Part shown: piece after piece, positions 21,984 through 36,997 of the stretch
Layout: each line of letters opens with the position of its first letter
Numbering within the stretch: the first letter of the stretch is position 1
Source: Chlamydoabsidia padenii
Taxonomy: Eukaryota; Mucoromycota; Mucoromycetes; Mucorales; Cunninghamellaceae
Reading direction: 5' to 3'
DNA length: 60,680 nucleotides
NCBI GenBank assembly: GCA_025330725.1
Contig: JAIWND010000069.1
Span: 1 to 60,680 of the forward strand
The notes under the pieces: generated by a model
Databases searched by the model: none
Told to the model about the DNA's origin: nothing
Seen by the model: only the letters and a program-made list of their open reading frames with translations
Made by a program: the position numbers and the translations under genes

Positions 21984-22649
21984 ATGTTTGCCTACCTAGC
22001 CACTTTTTTCACTTTTGGTGCACTGGTACTTGAAGTATTTAATCTTCTGGGGTCCACGTTTAATCAACCTTTTCTTAAAAGCCTTTATTTTGTACAATAT
22101 TCCCTTAATGACAACTTTATAAATATTGGTTTATGGGGATACTGTGAAGGCACAACGAAATCAGGGATCACTTATTGTAGTCCAACCACTTCTGCTTTTA
22201 TCTGGTGTAAGTTCCTCTTTTGTTCATTTCTTTTTCCCTACTCACTCTTTTTTTTTCTTTTTCTATCAGCAAATGTACCTGGAATCGAAACCTATACAGC
22301 TGGATTATCAGGAATGGATAAAGTATATTTAGCCAATTACATTTTAATTTTGATTGCCCTTGCTATAACAGCGAGTGCCTTGGCCATCACCTTATTAGAT
22401 CATTTCGGTCGTCCTGCGGATTTTTATGCCAGCATTGCCACGTTTCTTGGTTTTCTCGTCATGTTGGCCACCTTTGTGATTTTACTTGTAGTCTGCATAC
22501 GTAGTGTGAATGCAGCCAAGGAAAGTGGTAAGGTGGGTGATTGTGTGTATATGCATTTGGCTGCCATGGTCGCCTTGTTATTAGGTTCCTTATGGTATTG
22601 TTTCACTTGTGTCTGTGGTAGGCCTAGAAAACATCATCATCATGTCTAA
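21984..22649 (+). CDS. SUR7/PalI-family plasma-membrane protein
   Basis: Exons 21984..22206 and 22270..22649 give 200 residues. There are four hydrophobic segments: an N-terminal one (YLATFFTFGALVLEVFNLL), then YLANYILILIALAITASALAI, FYASIATFLGFLVMLATFV and HLAAMVALLLGSLWYCF. The first extracellular loop carries INIGLWGYCEG, the G-L-W-x-x-C signature of SUR7/Rim9/claudin-like proteins, and a second Cys (ITYCSP). These four-span proteins organise eisosome domains or take part in pH sensing (family knowledge); which of the two cannot be told here. The tail is cytosolic with a short His run. A TATA box lies 70 bp upstream. Confidence 0.8.
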   Translation: MFAYLATFFTFGALVLEVFNLLGSTFNQPFLKSLYFVQYSLNDNFINIGLWGYCEGTTKSGITYCSPTTSAFIWCKFLFCSFLFPYSLFFFLFLSANVPGIETYTAGLSGMDKVYLANYILILIALAITASALAITLLDHFGRPADFYASIATFLGFLVMLATFVILLVVCIRSVNAAKESGKVGDCVYMHLAAMVALLLGSLWYCFTCVCGRPRKHHHHV

Positions 22650-22881
22650 TAAACACCTTTCCATCATTAATGTAAAAAAAAAGTATTGTGTATTTTATTG
22701 TTTGGACATCAAATGCTCTAGTTAATTAATTAAGATTATACGGGGTGATATAGATGGATAGTTGTTTGTAAAGGGGAAGATAAGATATATATACATAAGA
22801 GTGCTGTTCAAAAGATGATAAAAGATGATAAATAGACAAAGCGGAGATGATATCTATATATGTAAAGAGAAAGCAAAAGAC

Positions 22882-23247
22882 CTAAACACGACTACGATCT
22901 CGGCTACGTTCCAATGCTTTAATAATAATAATAATAATCAGTTAGTTTCGATTCGTCGGCAAAAAAGTTGACACTTACGATTATAGTGTAAAAGTTTTTC
23001 AATCAAGTCCACATGAGTCAATACCATACGTCTACAGCAGTAACGTTTCAAACCAAGAGCATCCAGTGCTTCCCTATATCAAAGAAAAAAAGAAAAAGAG
23101 AAAAAGAAGTCATTGGTCATCACTTTTCATCATATCTCCTTTGTTTAATTACCCTTCAGTGTATTCAGCTTGTAGTAAGGACAAATAGTTATCCCATTTG
23201 TTACCAATAACCTTGCCACAAGAGAAACAGCGCACTGGAATGATCAT
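22882..23247 (-). CDS. RPB10: RPB10, shared RNA polymerase I/II/III subunit (ABC10-beta)
   Basis: Three exons, complement(22882..22916, 22979..23073, 23153..23247), give 74 residues, close to the family's 65-75. It begins [19 protein letters not shown], the N-terminal half of the zinc site (CFSC). The C-terminal half of the site is RYCCRRM, followed by [14 protein letters not shown], which is nearly invariant in the family. RPB10 is an assembly platform in all three nuclear polymerases. The tail after HYN is basic and less conserved. The gene is convergent with the SUR7-like gene, 233 bp apart. Confidence 0.95.
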
Positions 23248-23301
23248 GATGTATGTAAGGGAACAGAAAAAAGATTTTTTCTCCAAAACCCTGTCACGCA
23301 A

Positions 23302-23303
<2 letters not shown>

Positions 23304-23342
<39 letters not shown>
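23304..23342. repeat. T27-A12 homopolymer palindrome
   Basis: A run of 27 T is followed directly by 12 A at the upstream side of RPB10. Confidence 0.85.
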
Positions 23343-23343
<1 letters not shown>

Positions 23344-23357
23344 CCGCAGTTACCCCT

Positions 23358-23538
23358 GAATTTCCGAGCGGGGCTAGGGGCACACCTCATCTGCACACCC
23401 TCCGAAGAAAATAAAAATCATAAAATGACAAGTTAAAAAGTCTTAGGTCTGTCTGGAACATAGTTAGGACACATAAAATTTCATTTTATGATTTTCATTT
23501 TCTTCAAAGGGTGTGTCTCTAGCCCCGCTCACAAATTC
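23358..23538. repeat. Hairpin (foldback) MITE-like element
   Basis: The left arm 23358-23428 and right arm 23481-23538 are inverted copies: both read inward as GAATTT, then GAGCGGGGCTAG, then ACACC, then GAAGAAAAT and AATCATAAAATGA. The loop is about 52 bp. The left arm carries a 13-bp extra CACACC repeat. No coding sequence is inside, so a non-autonomous foldback element is the likely explanation. Confidence 0.75.
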
Positions 23539-23798
23539 ATGCAAACAAAATTCGGGGATTGTAAGTACAAGCTCCGTCAATTCAGGAACCCTCTCTGATG
23601 CCTCATTGGTGGACAACATGTTAAAAGATATGTTTATTGAGAGGTATATCATAAAAAAAGACAAATCAAGGGTATAGGAATATACAAATGACTATATACA
23701 AAAAAAGAAGACATAATAATAGTAAAAGTATAATATAAAGAGATAAAAGATAAAATAGTAATAATAACAATGACAATAATGACAACAGTAATAGTATA

Positions 23799-25615
23799 TT
23801 AGCAAGTCTTTTGTGCATAACAATGATGGAGATTCATAAAAGACCGTTGTAATTCCATTTCATTATCCATTTGATCCAGTTCATTGTCAAGATCTTGATC
23901 AGGTTGGACAGTTTCCATGAGACGATGAACATCTTCACGAAACATCACACCCAATCGACCACCCCATACACCAATAGGCAGAGAAGTATAGCCGGCAATA
24001 GTTGGTATAGAATCGATTGAGATCACCTCATCCAATAAATCAGGTAATCGTCTTGCCAATCGCGGATCTAATGATCGAGATTCCATCCTATGAATCACTA
24101 AAAATATATATATTTTTTTTTCAATCGTTTTTTCCTTTCTTTTTTCTCACGATCCGATTATTTACCTTTTGAATTCATTGATTGGACAATGGTTGTCATA
24201 GAAGAGGCAGGCTTGCTATGATACATCCGCATATCCATTTCAATCAATTCGACAAATCCACCAATTTTACACACCCGCCAACATTCCTTGATCAGTTGTT
24301 GATACATATCCAAACCGTAGGCAAGAATCAAACACCGGCCATCCACTAGATCAAACATGTGATCGGGCATTTTTTGTAATGCATGTAACATCGAAGGAGC
24401 ACATCGTATTAATTTCATATTCTTGGGTTTGAATAAAAGATGGTGATGATGATGTAGAGTTTCGTTCTTGTTGTTGTTATTTGTTGCCAAGTCGTATCCA
24501 CTTTCTTCTATTCCAATCACTGTCCATTTCGGATTAGATATTGCAACATCCACACACCAAGAACCATCACCACATCTAAAATAATAACAATAATAATAAA
24601 GGTGAGAGACTGAGGGGATGGAACATGCAAATGACGTACCCAATTTGTAACACTTGCTTATCAGACCCGTCTTCGAGAGGACAACCAATACATCTATTAT
24701 ATTATATTATATTATATTATATTATACACAAAGCCAAGTTAGAATAAAATAAATTCCCGCCTTTTCCTTTTCCTTTTCCTTTTTATTTATATTTTATTTT
24801 TTACCTTACCCATTTAATGCCAATTTCAATAAATCATGTTTCAAAGTCCATCGATAAGTATCATCCAAACAATAATCATCATCCAATTCATCTTCATCAT
24901 CCCATAATTGACCATCCTTCATAAACAAAAGTTTAGGCGATACAGGTGCCATGACAGAGTTTGGTCGACTATAATGAGAATCACTTGAAATCAATGATGT
25001 AATAGAATGTCGTTTTAACATCATCATAGAAGAAGGAGAAGAAGAAGAGGATAATGGTCGGGGAGGTGGTGGATCTTGATAACTAGTGGCCAATCGTTTT
25101 TCCACTACCTGTGGTTGAGAAGGGATCGGCATAGGTGTTTTATGGTGTGGCCAATGAAATCTTGGATAATGTGGATGTCGTTTACGTGCTTTTGACCATA
25201 AATCACCTAGTCGAGATCGTTCTTCACTATTTCGGCGACTGGAAGGGAAGGATAAGTAATCATCAGATAATAGACTACCAATGGTTTGTTGAGATTGCCG
25301 TCGTTCGTTAAATGTTCGTTGTTGGTCGTCGGATGATGAGAGTCGAATGGGTGGTGCTATTTGGATGGTAATGGTAGTGTTTTTGTTGGACGAATTCGTT
25401 GTTGTTGAGGTTGATGATAAAGATGGTGAAGAAGGTCTTGGTTCTAGCATATTGTTTTTACTTTTAGTGGTAGCAGTAGAAAGCTGAGTCGTCGTTGTAC
25501 TTGCCGAGGTCCATTTACTGATAGGATGCCAATGGGCCAAGAAACCAGAGAACCACGACTTTTTATGCGACGGTGATTCATTAGCTGTTAAAGGTGAGGA
25601 ATCAGTAGGAGGCAT
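23799..25615 (-). CDS. Putative SAM-dependent methyltransferase with disordered N-terminus
   Basis: Four exons, complement(23799..24097, 24166..24575, 24640..24693, 24810..25615), give 522 residues. The first about 240 residues are Ser/Thr/Pro-rich and disordered. The catalytic half starts at DTYRWTLKHDLLKLALNG. Motif I is VLQIGCGDGSWCVDVA, the glycine-rich SAM loop, built across an exon junction; WTVIGIEES is motif II; FDLVDGRCLILAYGLD and WRVCKIGGFVELIEMD are motifs IV-V. This is a class I methyltransferase of the methyltransferase-25 type common in fungi; the substrate cannot be inferred. An (AT)n run lies just before the start and an ATTAT pentamer run lies in intron 1. Confidence 0.83.
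24693..24727. repeat. ATTAT pentanucleotide microsatellite in an intron
   Basis: Seven tandem ATTAT units directly precede the acceptor of exon 2 of the methyltransferase gene. Confidence 0.85.
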
Positions 25616-25619
25616 CTTG

Positions 25620-25622
<3 letters not shown>

Positions 25623-25656
<34 letters not shown>
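25623..25656. repeat. (AT)n microsatellite in a 5' leader
   Basis: About 16 AT units, 8 bp upstream of the methyltransferase start codon. Confidence 0.9.
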
Positions 25657-25660
<4 letters not shown>

Positions 25661-26185
25661 ATATAAAAGAGTAAAAGAAAACAAAAAGAAAGAAAGAAGG
25701 AAAGGGAAAAAAAAATAAACAAAAAAAGTATATAATATCCCACCGTTCTCCTGATTTTGCCACACAGATCGGGATTTGAAAAAAGAGAGAGAAGAGGGGT
25801 GGGCTGAATTCAGTTTGCATGAATTTCACAGCGTCATCCCCCCCCTGATGACTTGATCATTCTTTTTACTCGTTCTTCTTCTTTTATACCCTTATCTAAT
25901 AACTATTATTATGAAGGTGCAAAACATCCTTGATGAAAAAGATGATTGTAAAGCAACAACACATGGTATACTTTGAAGATGGTGTTCCGAATCCTTGTCT
26001 TGTGATACGGTAGGGCATCATCACCTGTGTACCAAAAGGGTCATGATCCCCCGAAATGTCTCAAGTTTCTTTTTTTGACCCCTTGATCAAAAAAGTGATG
26101 GTCAGTGAGTAATATAAGCATGTGATAATCATCACGTACGAATGAGAAATCATATATTTTCATTTATTGCGACAAATTAACATCT

Positions 26186-30135
<3,950 letters not shown>

Positions 30136-30210
30136 TGTGATCTTGATACAGAAAGGAGGTAAACAGTTGAAGGGAGAATAACACCCGCTTTTTTCTTTTG
30201 AGTGGGGAGG

Positions 30211-30279
30211 CAAAAATTTAATCGAACGTCGAAAAGATCGGGATTTGAAAAATTATAAGGGTGGCTACGTAATAAATGT
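30211..30279 (+). repeat. Left terminal inverted repeat of MULE 1
   Basis: The stretch from CAAAAATTTAATCGAACGTC to GGCTACGTAATAAATGT recurs inverted at 35232-35299 with about ten differences in 69 bp. It lies only about 76 bp upstream of the PRP22 start codon, so the element end is part of that promoter region. Confidence 0.85.
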
Positions 30280-30776
30280 TTAATTTTGTCAATAGCATAC
30301 TTTGCTTCGTTCTATTTTAAAATTACGAACATGCCTTCACTTCCCTCGTAAAATCTACTTCATTACAGGAAGTAAATATAAATTTGAAGCCTTTTGGTTT
30401 TCAAGGATACTCACAATCAATACGTCCTCTTCCATCAATCTCAAATACTCTGATATTTGAATAGAGACAAACGAAAGTCATTCTTCTATTGGGTATGCTC
30501 TGATTATTGGGCATCTCCTGTCAAGCTATGTATTACGTTGTTAAAAAATTGATACTGAAATAGCTGGTATGCTCTCAGTGTATGATGACTTGGTACGAGT
30601 CCTCTGTCGCTTGAAAAAAAAAAAAAAAAAAACTTGGAGATTGAAATAGCATACGAAACTCGTGAAAATCTCGAACGCCTGGATGAAGATGCATATAACT
30701 CGACTCGTGGAATCGCCTTGAATTCCTCCATTTCGTAATTATGAAAAAAAAAGTAGCTTTTGTGTCATCTATAACC

Positions 30777-30849
<73 letters not shown>

Positions 30850-31228
30850 CAACTTCTAGATTCTATCAGCAGTGCAACAAGAAACATGAAACGTAAAGTT
30901 CAAGCTAAACAATAATGACAAAAATCTCCTGGTCTGGATAGGTCAATCTACTTGAACCGACATTCTCTGTAGTAGGAAGTGGCCACATCCTCGTATCACG
31001 CCTCTGTGTGGCCGAAGTTTAATCAATTTGGATAAGCAATATACTGGGTCTTTTAACATCATAAACAAATGTGATTTTATTGGGATAAAGTATATAGGGA
31101 TAAAATATAGTGGTAAAATATGTAGGATAGTGGGATAAAGTCTAGGGGATAAAGTATAGTTAGTAGCATAGTCGAATAACCTATAGATAAATAAAGTTTT
31201 GAATAAACACAAATAAAGATAAACTACT
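30280..31228. other. Non-coding 3' arm of MULE 1, with a 72-T tract
   Basis: No gene is supported between the left TIR and the transposase stop. The notable item is an uninterrupted run of 72 T at 30778-30849. Around 31080-31160 there are repeated GGGATAAAGTATA units. Confidence 0.6.
30778..30849. repeat. 72-base poly(T) tract
   Basis: Uninterrupted T from 30778 to 30849, the longest homopolymer in the window. No flanking coding sequence suggests a retrotranscribed poly(A) tail. Confidence 0.95.
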
Positions 31229-32670
31229 TTAAATGAAGCGATGTTGGTGTTGTCGATTGACGTTGGATTTTTTGTGTCTTCTTAATGATGCAGTGATACC
31301 ACTTAATTGTTCGGCAAGGGCATTGATGACACTGGCAGAATCAGGATCATAGTTTTGGTTGTTGAGGAGGCTTGCTGGTTAAGTATAACTAATCCATTTT
31401 GAAACCTTAATAAAAAAAAAATTGGTGACCAGTTAGTATTCATCGATGGAGTTTTAGATATTACTCTTACCGTGTTGCGACCTTGTTGAAGAGTACCTGT
31501 TGATTAGTGATGGCGGTTTGTTATTGTTGTTGAAGCGTGGTGGATGAGAAGAGGATGATGGGGGCGGGCTTCAGTGCAATCCCTTCGATCAAGTTGACAA
31601 GGTACATATGCTTACAATTGTGACTATGGAGCATATGATCCGCGCATGTACATGACACCATGCTGTTGTTTTGTTGGTTGATGTTGATGAGGTCGGGGTG
31701 GGAGAAAGATTTAACTTCTATCGTTGTTGCAGTGTGGTTACAAATCATGACAGGGGCTCCTTCTACTATGAGTATAGAATGAGTCAGTATCAAACCTATG
31801 TTAGACATATTAATGCTTGTTACACGTATACTGCTTTGCCAAGTTAATCCTGTCGTCTTCTGATTTATTTGTCCTTCTGACTTGGAGACCATTCATCGTC
31901 TTTGCATGATCCGTCATGACGTCCGGTAACATCAAGTTCCAAAGAATATAAACCAAAGCATCCATTCTTTGCGTTTTAGAAGATTCAAGGTAGACTTCTT
32001 TTAAACATCGGTGCCAAGATTCCACATAATTGTTAGTGTTGATATTCGCGTGATTCTTAAGTAGTGGATATAAGAGGCAAGGTATATGTTTAAATTAGCG
32101 TCTTTATTTCCATACTATTAAAACTATTTAGTCCTTGGCTTTTGTAATTCCTTTTAACGTAATTCCTAATATGGATTAATCCGTCTCCTTTAGAATAACC
32201 CCAGATTCCTTGCCCCCTTTTTTAACTTTGAGCCACCCAATAAAAAAACCTAAATGCTCTTTTATATCTGTTTTGCTCCATTCGCCTTATATTACTAAAT
32301 GATGATTGCAGTGTATGTGCTGGGACATCGTCGACTATGATTCCACATCCACATATTCAGGGTTGAATGCTAGGATCTGATCACTGTAATCTGATCGGCC
32401 GAAGAACTTCCCGCTATTGATAGCGATACACATTAGATCGTCAGCTATGATTAAATGCCTTCCCTTCTATTCAAGCTCGAACACAATGGTCTAATTTCAG
32501 TAATCTGATTGGTTCCAAATTTTCGGCGCTGAAATGCCGCCTCTTTTTCTTTTGTCCCTCTTCCCATTACTTTTACATTCCTACCATTAGTCCAGCATCG
32601 TTAACATGTTGTTGGTACTTTACATTCTATCTATACTTTTTTTACACCTAATCGGTATATTTTCTTCCCT

Positions 32671-32671
<1 letters not shown>

Positions 32672-32712
<41 letters not shown>
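32672..32712. repeat. (CT)n microsatellite
   Basis: About twenty CT units inside the MULE intron. Confidence 0.85.
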
Positions 32713-32717
<5 letters not shown>

Positions 32718-32865
32718 ACTCAACTTCCCATTGTTTTGATCGATCAACAAGTATATCGTTGGAATGCATAATGCCTGAACACGATCATGACATCGATGAA
32801 CGAAATGTTAGAAGAAAGATATAAGGTAATTGATGGAATAATAAAAAAAAAAGAGGTGGTATAGT

Positions 32866-33185
32866 AAAGGGCATACTTTGAGGACAACACATTTCTAATA
32901 CCACGGATTAATTTTACAAGCAAAGAATGTGAATTCTCCTTTACCATCCGTCGTTGCCAGCTTCCTGTCCGTGCTGCCTTTGCAATGACCATCCATAAAA
33001 GCCAAGGACAAACACTGAACCATGTTGGTGTCTACTTGAATGAAAATGTATTTACCCAAGGTCAGCTGTATGTTGCACTCTCTCGGGCCACTGATCCTAA
33101 TTCCCTTTATGTGGCTATTCCTCGATCTAATTCTTCTCTCCCTCCTTCCGCTTCTAACGTTGTATATCGTGAAGTCTTGATATAA
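32866..33185 (+). pseudogene. Helitron (Pif1-like) helicase C-terminal remnant
   Basis: The open frame reads NTFLIPRINFTSKECEFSF, RRCQLPVRAAFAMTIHKSQGQTL, then FTQGQLYVALSRATDPNSLYV, and stops at 33185. FAMTIHKSQGQTL and LYVALSRAT are the final helicase motifs of Helitron Rep-Hel proteins. Rep domain, Walker motifs and the rest are missing. It lies antisense inside the MULE intron, so it came from an insertion or capture. Confidence 0.85.
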
Positions 33186-35231
33186 TGTAGCTTTGTAATG
33201 ATAGTATAAACTTGTTATAGTAGATGATACATGAATAAAACTTTTTTAACCTCTGTCTTTAATCCTGATCTCGATATAACGTAGATCCCACTTGGTCACT
33301 ACAAAATATACCAGGCTATGTGAACAAAATCCCCCTTTTTGATCCAATGTGAATCATGCTAATTATGAATCCCGATCACGCCCCCCATCATGGTCAACAC
33401 TCTTCAAACAAACTGTAATCCAACATTTAATACACAAACTGTAACAGGAGGAGACGGCCGGAGGTCGGCGACGAGCCCTACGTTTATTACATAAACAAAT
33501 AAAGGTCCTATATCTATAAGCTATGCTATACAATCCCATACTAGACAAACGCATCATCCCCACAGTTTGATTACCCTATTCCTTATAAACGTAACCCACC
33601 AATTAGTATTCTAATTTCTTACCTGGCGCCAAGCAGAAGACCAAAGTTCCTTCTTGTTGAGATATTCGCGGTCGAAGTGAACCAGGAGGTCGTTACAATC
33701 CAATATTTCCACGTCTGATTCGCACCATTCTTTCAAATCAACATAAACCGAGTTATTTGTATCTTCATCCCGAGCATTCAGCATTTTCATGAGTTTGAGG
33801 AGAGCTTGATTACGACGGGTGGTGACTTCAGAGTTCGCCCGGCGGACACCAGATTGTACCTTCACCTTCTTTTGTATATTCTTCCAGTATTTCAGGACGT
33901 GCCAGTGACACAGAAGAATACGAGCCGATTCCCCGTACATCAGAGTTGTCGATCATGAATTGTTGGGGGCTAAATCCATGAGCGTCACGCAGCCATTTTA
34001 ACCAGAATTCGATCGGGTACTGAGTTTCAGCGTTCGTAATCATCCACGCCAAAGGAGCCCCCTTATCAGTCGTTGCGCACATATATACCAAAATATACAA
34101 ATAACATCACTTTTTCCTTCCGTTTGTTGTATGAGTGTCGTCAACACAGGCACCATAAGTTGAGCAAAAGTTCCTGCCGCGAAGTAAAAAAAAAAAAGGG
34201 CGGGGGTTAAGCAATATATCCTTTTTTAATGTTACTTTTTTCAAAATACTTACCTCCAGTTGCCACTTGTGCATGAATGCAAAAAAATACATTTCACGTT
34301 GGTGTACATCCAGGTTCCTTTCCAAGAAATATCCTTCTGGCGCAATTTTGTCATTTCACCAGCGCCGCAAGCTTGTCACTATGTCAGGGTCTAGGAGGCA
34401 CAACGTCTAGACACTTTTTGACAGCATAGTATACCGTCTGATAAGAGATACGCATAGTTTGAGGGATGTTGTTGCATGTGCCACTGAGGATACTTGTCAG
34501 AATTGTACGATTGACCCGAAGCATGTGTTTGATAGCAACCCCAGAGAGATTTCTTTCCACGAGATCATTGATGACATTTCGAAGATTACCGGAGACACCA
34601 ATCACTTGTAAATCAGCAAGGCTTCCAGCAACATGCCCAACATGTTCAAACTTGTAGACAATTTTCACATTCTTGGGATCAAACTTGGTAGATTCCACCA
34701 CAAATTTGGAAGTGCCTCAACAACCAAAGGACTTTTTGTCGCGCGTTTGAACATTGTCCTCCGAAGGTTTCTTCCAACGTTGGCACTAATAAGTCTAGAA
34801 GATAAAATAGTAAAACAAATTATACATCATATAACGATCAACCCTCATCCATTCATTTACTTACTTCTTGGAAGTCGCTTCCAGGTCGTCCACGCTTCAT
34901 TCCAATAGTTTCTGTTTCTGCAATGGAGTCGAGGGCGAAATCATGGTCAACAAACTTTTCCATGAATTCCTTGTTGAGCCGGAGACGAGGACCACTGCTT
35001 CTGAAGATGTACTTGCAGCTGGTACGTTCGCTTACATTGATAATCCATGCCAAATACTGGTGCCTAGGCATTACAAACACCACCGTCTTGTTTTCAGAAT
35101 CATTGAATGGTCGTATGTTTCTGGTGTACTGTGACTGGAGTAGATTTGTTGCAGTGTTGATAAAAGAGTTCATGTTGTGAAAAAGAAGTTGGTAATCAAG
35201 AGTAATTTTAAAATAGAACGTAGCAAAAATG

Positions 35232-35299
35232 ACATTTATTACGTAGCCACCCTATAAATTTTAAAATCCCGATATTTTCGACGCTCGATTGAATTTTTG
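35232..35299 (-). repeat. Right terminal inverted repeat of MULE 1
   Basis: The inverse of 30211-30279; the shared core includes AATCGA(A/G)CGTCGAAAA, ATCGGGATTT and GGTGGCTACGTAATAAATGT. Confidence 0.85.
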
Positions 35300-35626
35300 G
35301 GGAGCATTCCCCGGATTGCCACATACCACCATGTGTGGCGCCACTTCACAAAATCTGAACATAAACTTTTATGTTTTTGTTACGGCTATAACTGGTTGTT
35401 GTTAAGGTAACAAGGGTTACAAAAGTCGTTTGTGTTTGTATAATATGTAGTGAACACCAGAATCTTTGTGGTAAGATTCAACCTTTAAGATGTACTTGAA
35501 TGTCCTTGCAATTTAAGAGGAAAAGATTTTTATTTTATTTATTTAAACCACGCGTCTTGATGAGGGGCGGGATTTGATAACCAAACTACAAAATGAACTA
35601 AGCTAAGAAAGATGTATGAGGTAAAA

Positions 35627-36997
35627 CTATTCTAATGATGGTTGATAATGTGTTGCTAGTTGTGTCAGGATGGTGGAAGTGATGGCAGCGGAGTCAAAAG
35701 GACTTCCATGAATTTTCCATAGCCAGTGTTGAGTCCATATCTCGCTAATGACATAGCCGCATACTGTGAGGAGCTGTGGTAGGTGCTTGATGATGGTGTG
35801 CGGACGAAGATATAAGAGGAAGATGGCAAGATCGTAATGGTGATGAGAGGCATCCACAGAATGCTCCCGTAATACTTGAGTCCAAATATGTTTCTTGAAT
35901 GGGCATGAATAAAGAAAGTGGATGGTATCTTCGGGTTGGTGGCACAAGACACAAAGAGGAGACTGAGGAGGATGATACTTGGATAGGAGGCGTTGCAAAG
36001 GAATCTTGTCCGTCAAAGCCTTGTACCAAATTGTTCTTCCGTGAGATGGCATCTTGGCGGTCCAGAAACACTTGATAGCTCGAGGGTGATATTGATAAGG
36101 TGGTAAGCCACCCCATATACAATGGTGTCGATACTTGATGCGTTTGAGAGATTGTCACCAAGGATCCATTATCCATCTTGATATTGTCTTGGAGTAGTCC
36201 ATAGTACCTGGAGTTAAACTTATTTCAAAGAGGAGAGGGATAAACGCTTGTCGTATTCGAATTTCCTTGAATAGAATGTCCTTCAAAAGTCGTTTAGAAT
36301 GTTGTGGAAAGGCTTGGAATTCATTAGGGAGTTTTGGACTCAACCATTGAGCTTCAGGGTCATATACAAAGGAGAAATTAGTCAATAGACGCGAGTGTTT
36401 CTTCTTGGTGATCCAGTAACCATCCGGGATGTTCATGAACATTTCCTTCAGGGGTAATGAAAGACATGTAGTGATGTTGCAGTCGTCAGAGTGTATAGTG
36501 ATTGATATAGAGTCGAAACATTGAAACCAAAGGTGACAGGAGCTGGGATATGTGCATAATGGTCCACTCCGTGTCGTTGGCCAGAGAAGGGTCTGCAGAT
36601 GGTGAGCTGATTCGCGATGGGTGAGAGATAGGTGATGTCGGATGATGTAGTAGGTGAAGGATGGATATGTATGTGGTTGAAGGATGATGTTGAGCCATCG
36701 GAATTGCATACTTCTTTGTTGTATCTGAGGATCTAGGAGACCGAGACCACCGTTCTGAATAGGTTGACACATTTGCTGATATGAGATGAGCGGGTGTTTT
36801 CTTTGACTGACATATTGGCCACAAATGGATTGAAGGGACTTGAAGAAGGACTTGGGAAAGAGGAAAAGAAAAAGATCGACCGAGGCAAGCCGGGATTTGA
36901 AAATATAATAAAAAGAGGCTCTTGAATTTTTGGAAGAGCAGTAAAGGCAGAAGTTACGCTTGTTAAGTAACTTGGTAATAAGATAGGTAGCTTGCAA
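35627..36997 (-). pseudogene. LINE ORF2 C-terminal part (post-RT region)
   Basis: Reading leftward, the frame gives FFKSLQSICGQYVSQRKHPLISY, QNGGLGLLDPQIQQRSMQFRWL, then FWTAKMPSHGRTIWYKAL and CVLCHQPEDTIHFLYSCPF. The last part is the CCHC-like zinc motif (C-x2-C-x7-H-x4-C) found near the end of fungal and plant LINE ORF2 proteins. An in-frame TGA at 36155-36157 interrupts it after MDPW. The stop at 35627 is followed by about 80 bp and an AAATAAATAAAATAAAAA tail. The reverse transcriptase itself is missing: homology fades upstream of about 36890, the usual 5' truncation of LINEs. Confidence 0.82.

Larger units (their letters stand above)
32056..33622 (-). other. Large intron of the MULE transposase carrying foreign DNA
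   Basis: The donor after WRQ (CAG/GTAAGA at 33623/33622) and the acceptor TTAAG at 32056 join WRQ to NHANINTNNYVESWH in frame. At 1567 bp it is some 20 times longer than other introns here. It holds a Helitron helicase remnant, a (CT)n microsatellite near 32672-32712, and unrecognised AT-rich DNA. Confidence 0.72.
31229..35173 (-). pseudogene. MULE-type transposase with SWIM zinc finger
   Basis: A multi-exon reading goes from ATG 35173 to TAA at 31229. Recognisable parts: an N-terminal domain (NKTVVFVMPRHQYLAWIINVSERTSCKYIFR); the DDE core (ACVDDTHTTN, TDKGAPLAWMITNAETQ, QQFMIDNSDV, ARILLCHWHVLKYW); after a 1.57-kb intron, NINTNNYVESWHRCLKEVYL; and a SWIM finger (VSCTCADHMLHSHNCKHMYL). The end is PDSASVINALAEQLSGITASLRRHK. 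Damage: TGA codons at 34717-34719, before NDKIAPEGYFLE and after NGRKK, plus a frame change near 34400. MULE transposases cut and paste Mutator-like elements. The gene is too damaged to be active as read here. Confidence 0.82.
30211..35299 (-). mobile_element. MULE 1 DNA transposon
   Basis: About 5.1 kb, bounded by inverted repeats of about 69 bp and carrying one damaged transposase gene. No clean 9-bp target duplication is visible; GGGGAG occurs at both edges (30204-30209 and 35299-35304) but offset from the repeat ends. Confidence 0.75.

Noticed and set aside
23358..23538. Inverted repeat as a CRISPR-like array
   Set aside because: There are only two inverted arms with one loop, no regularly spaced direct repeats, and this is a eukaryotic genome.
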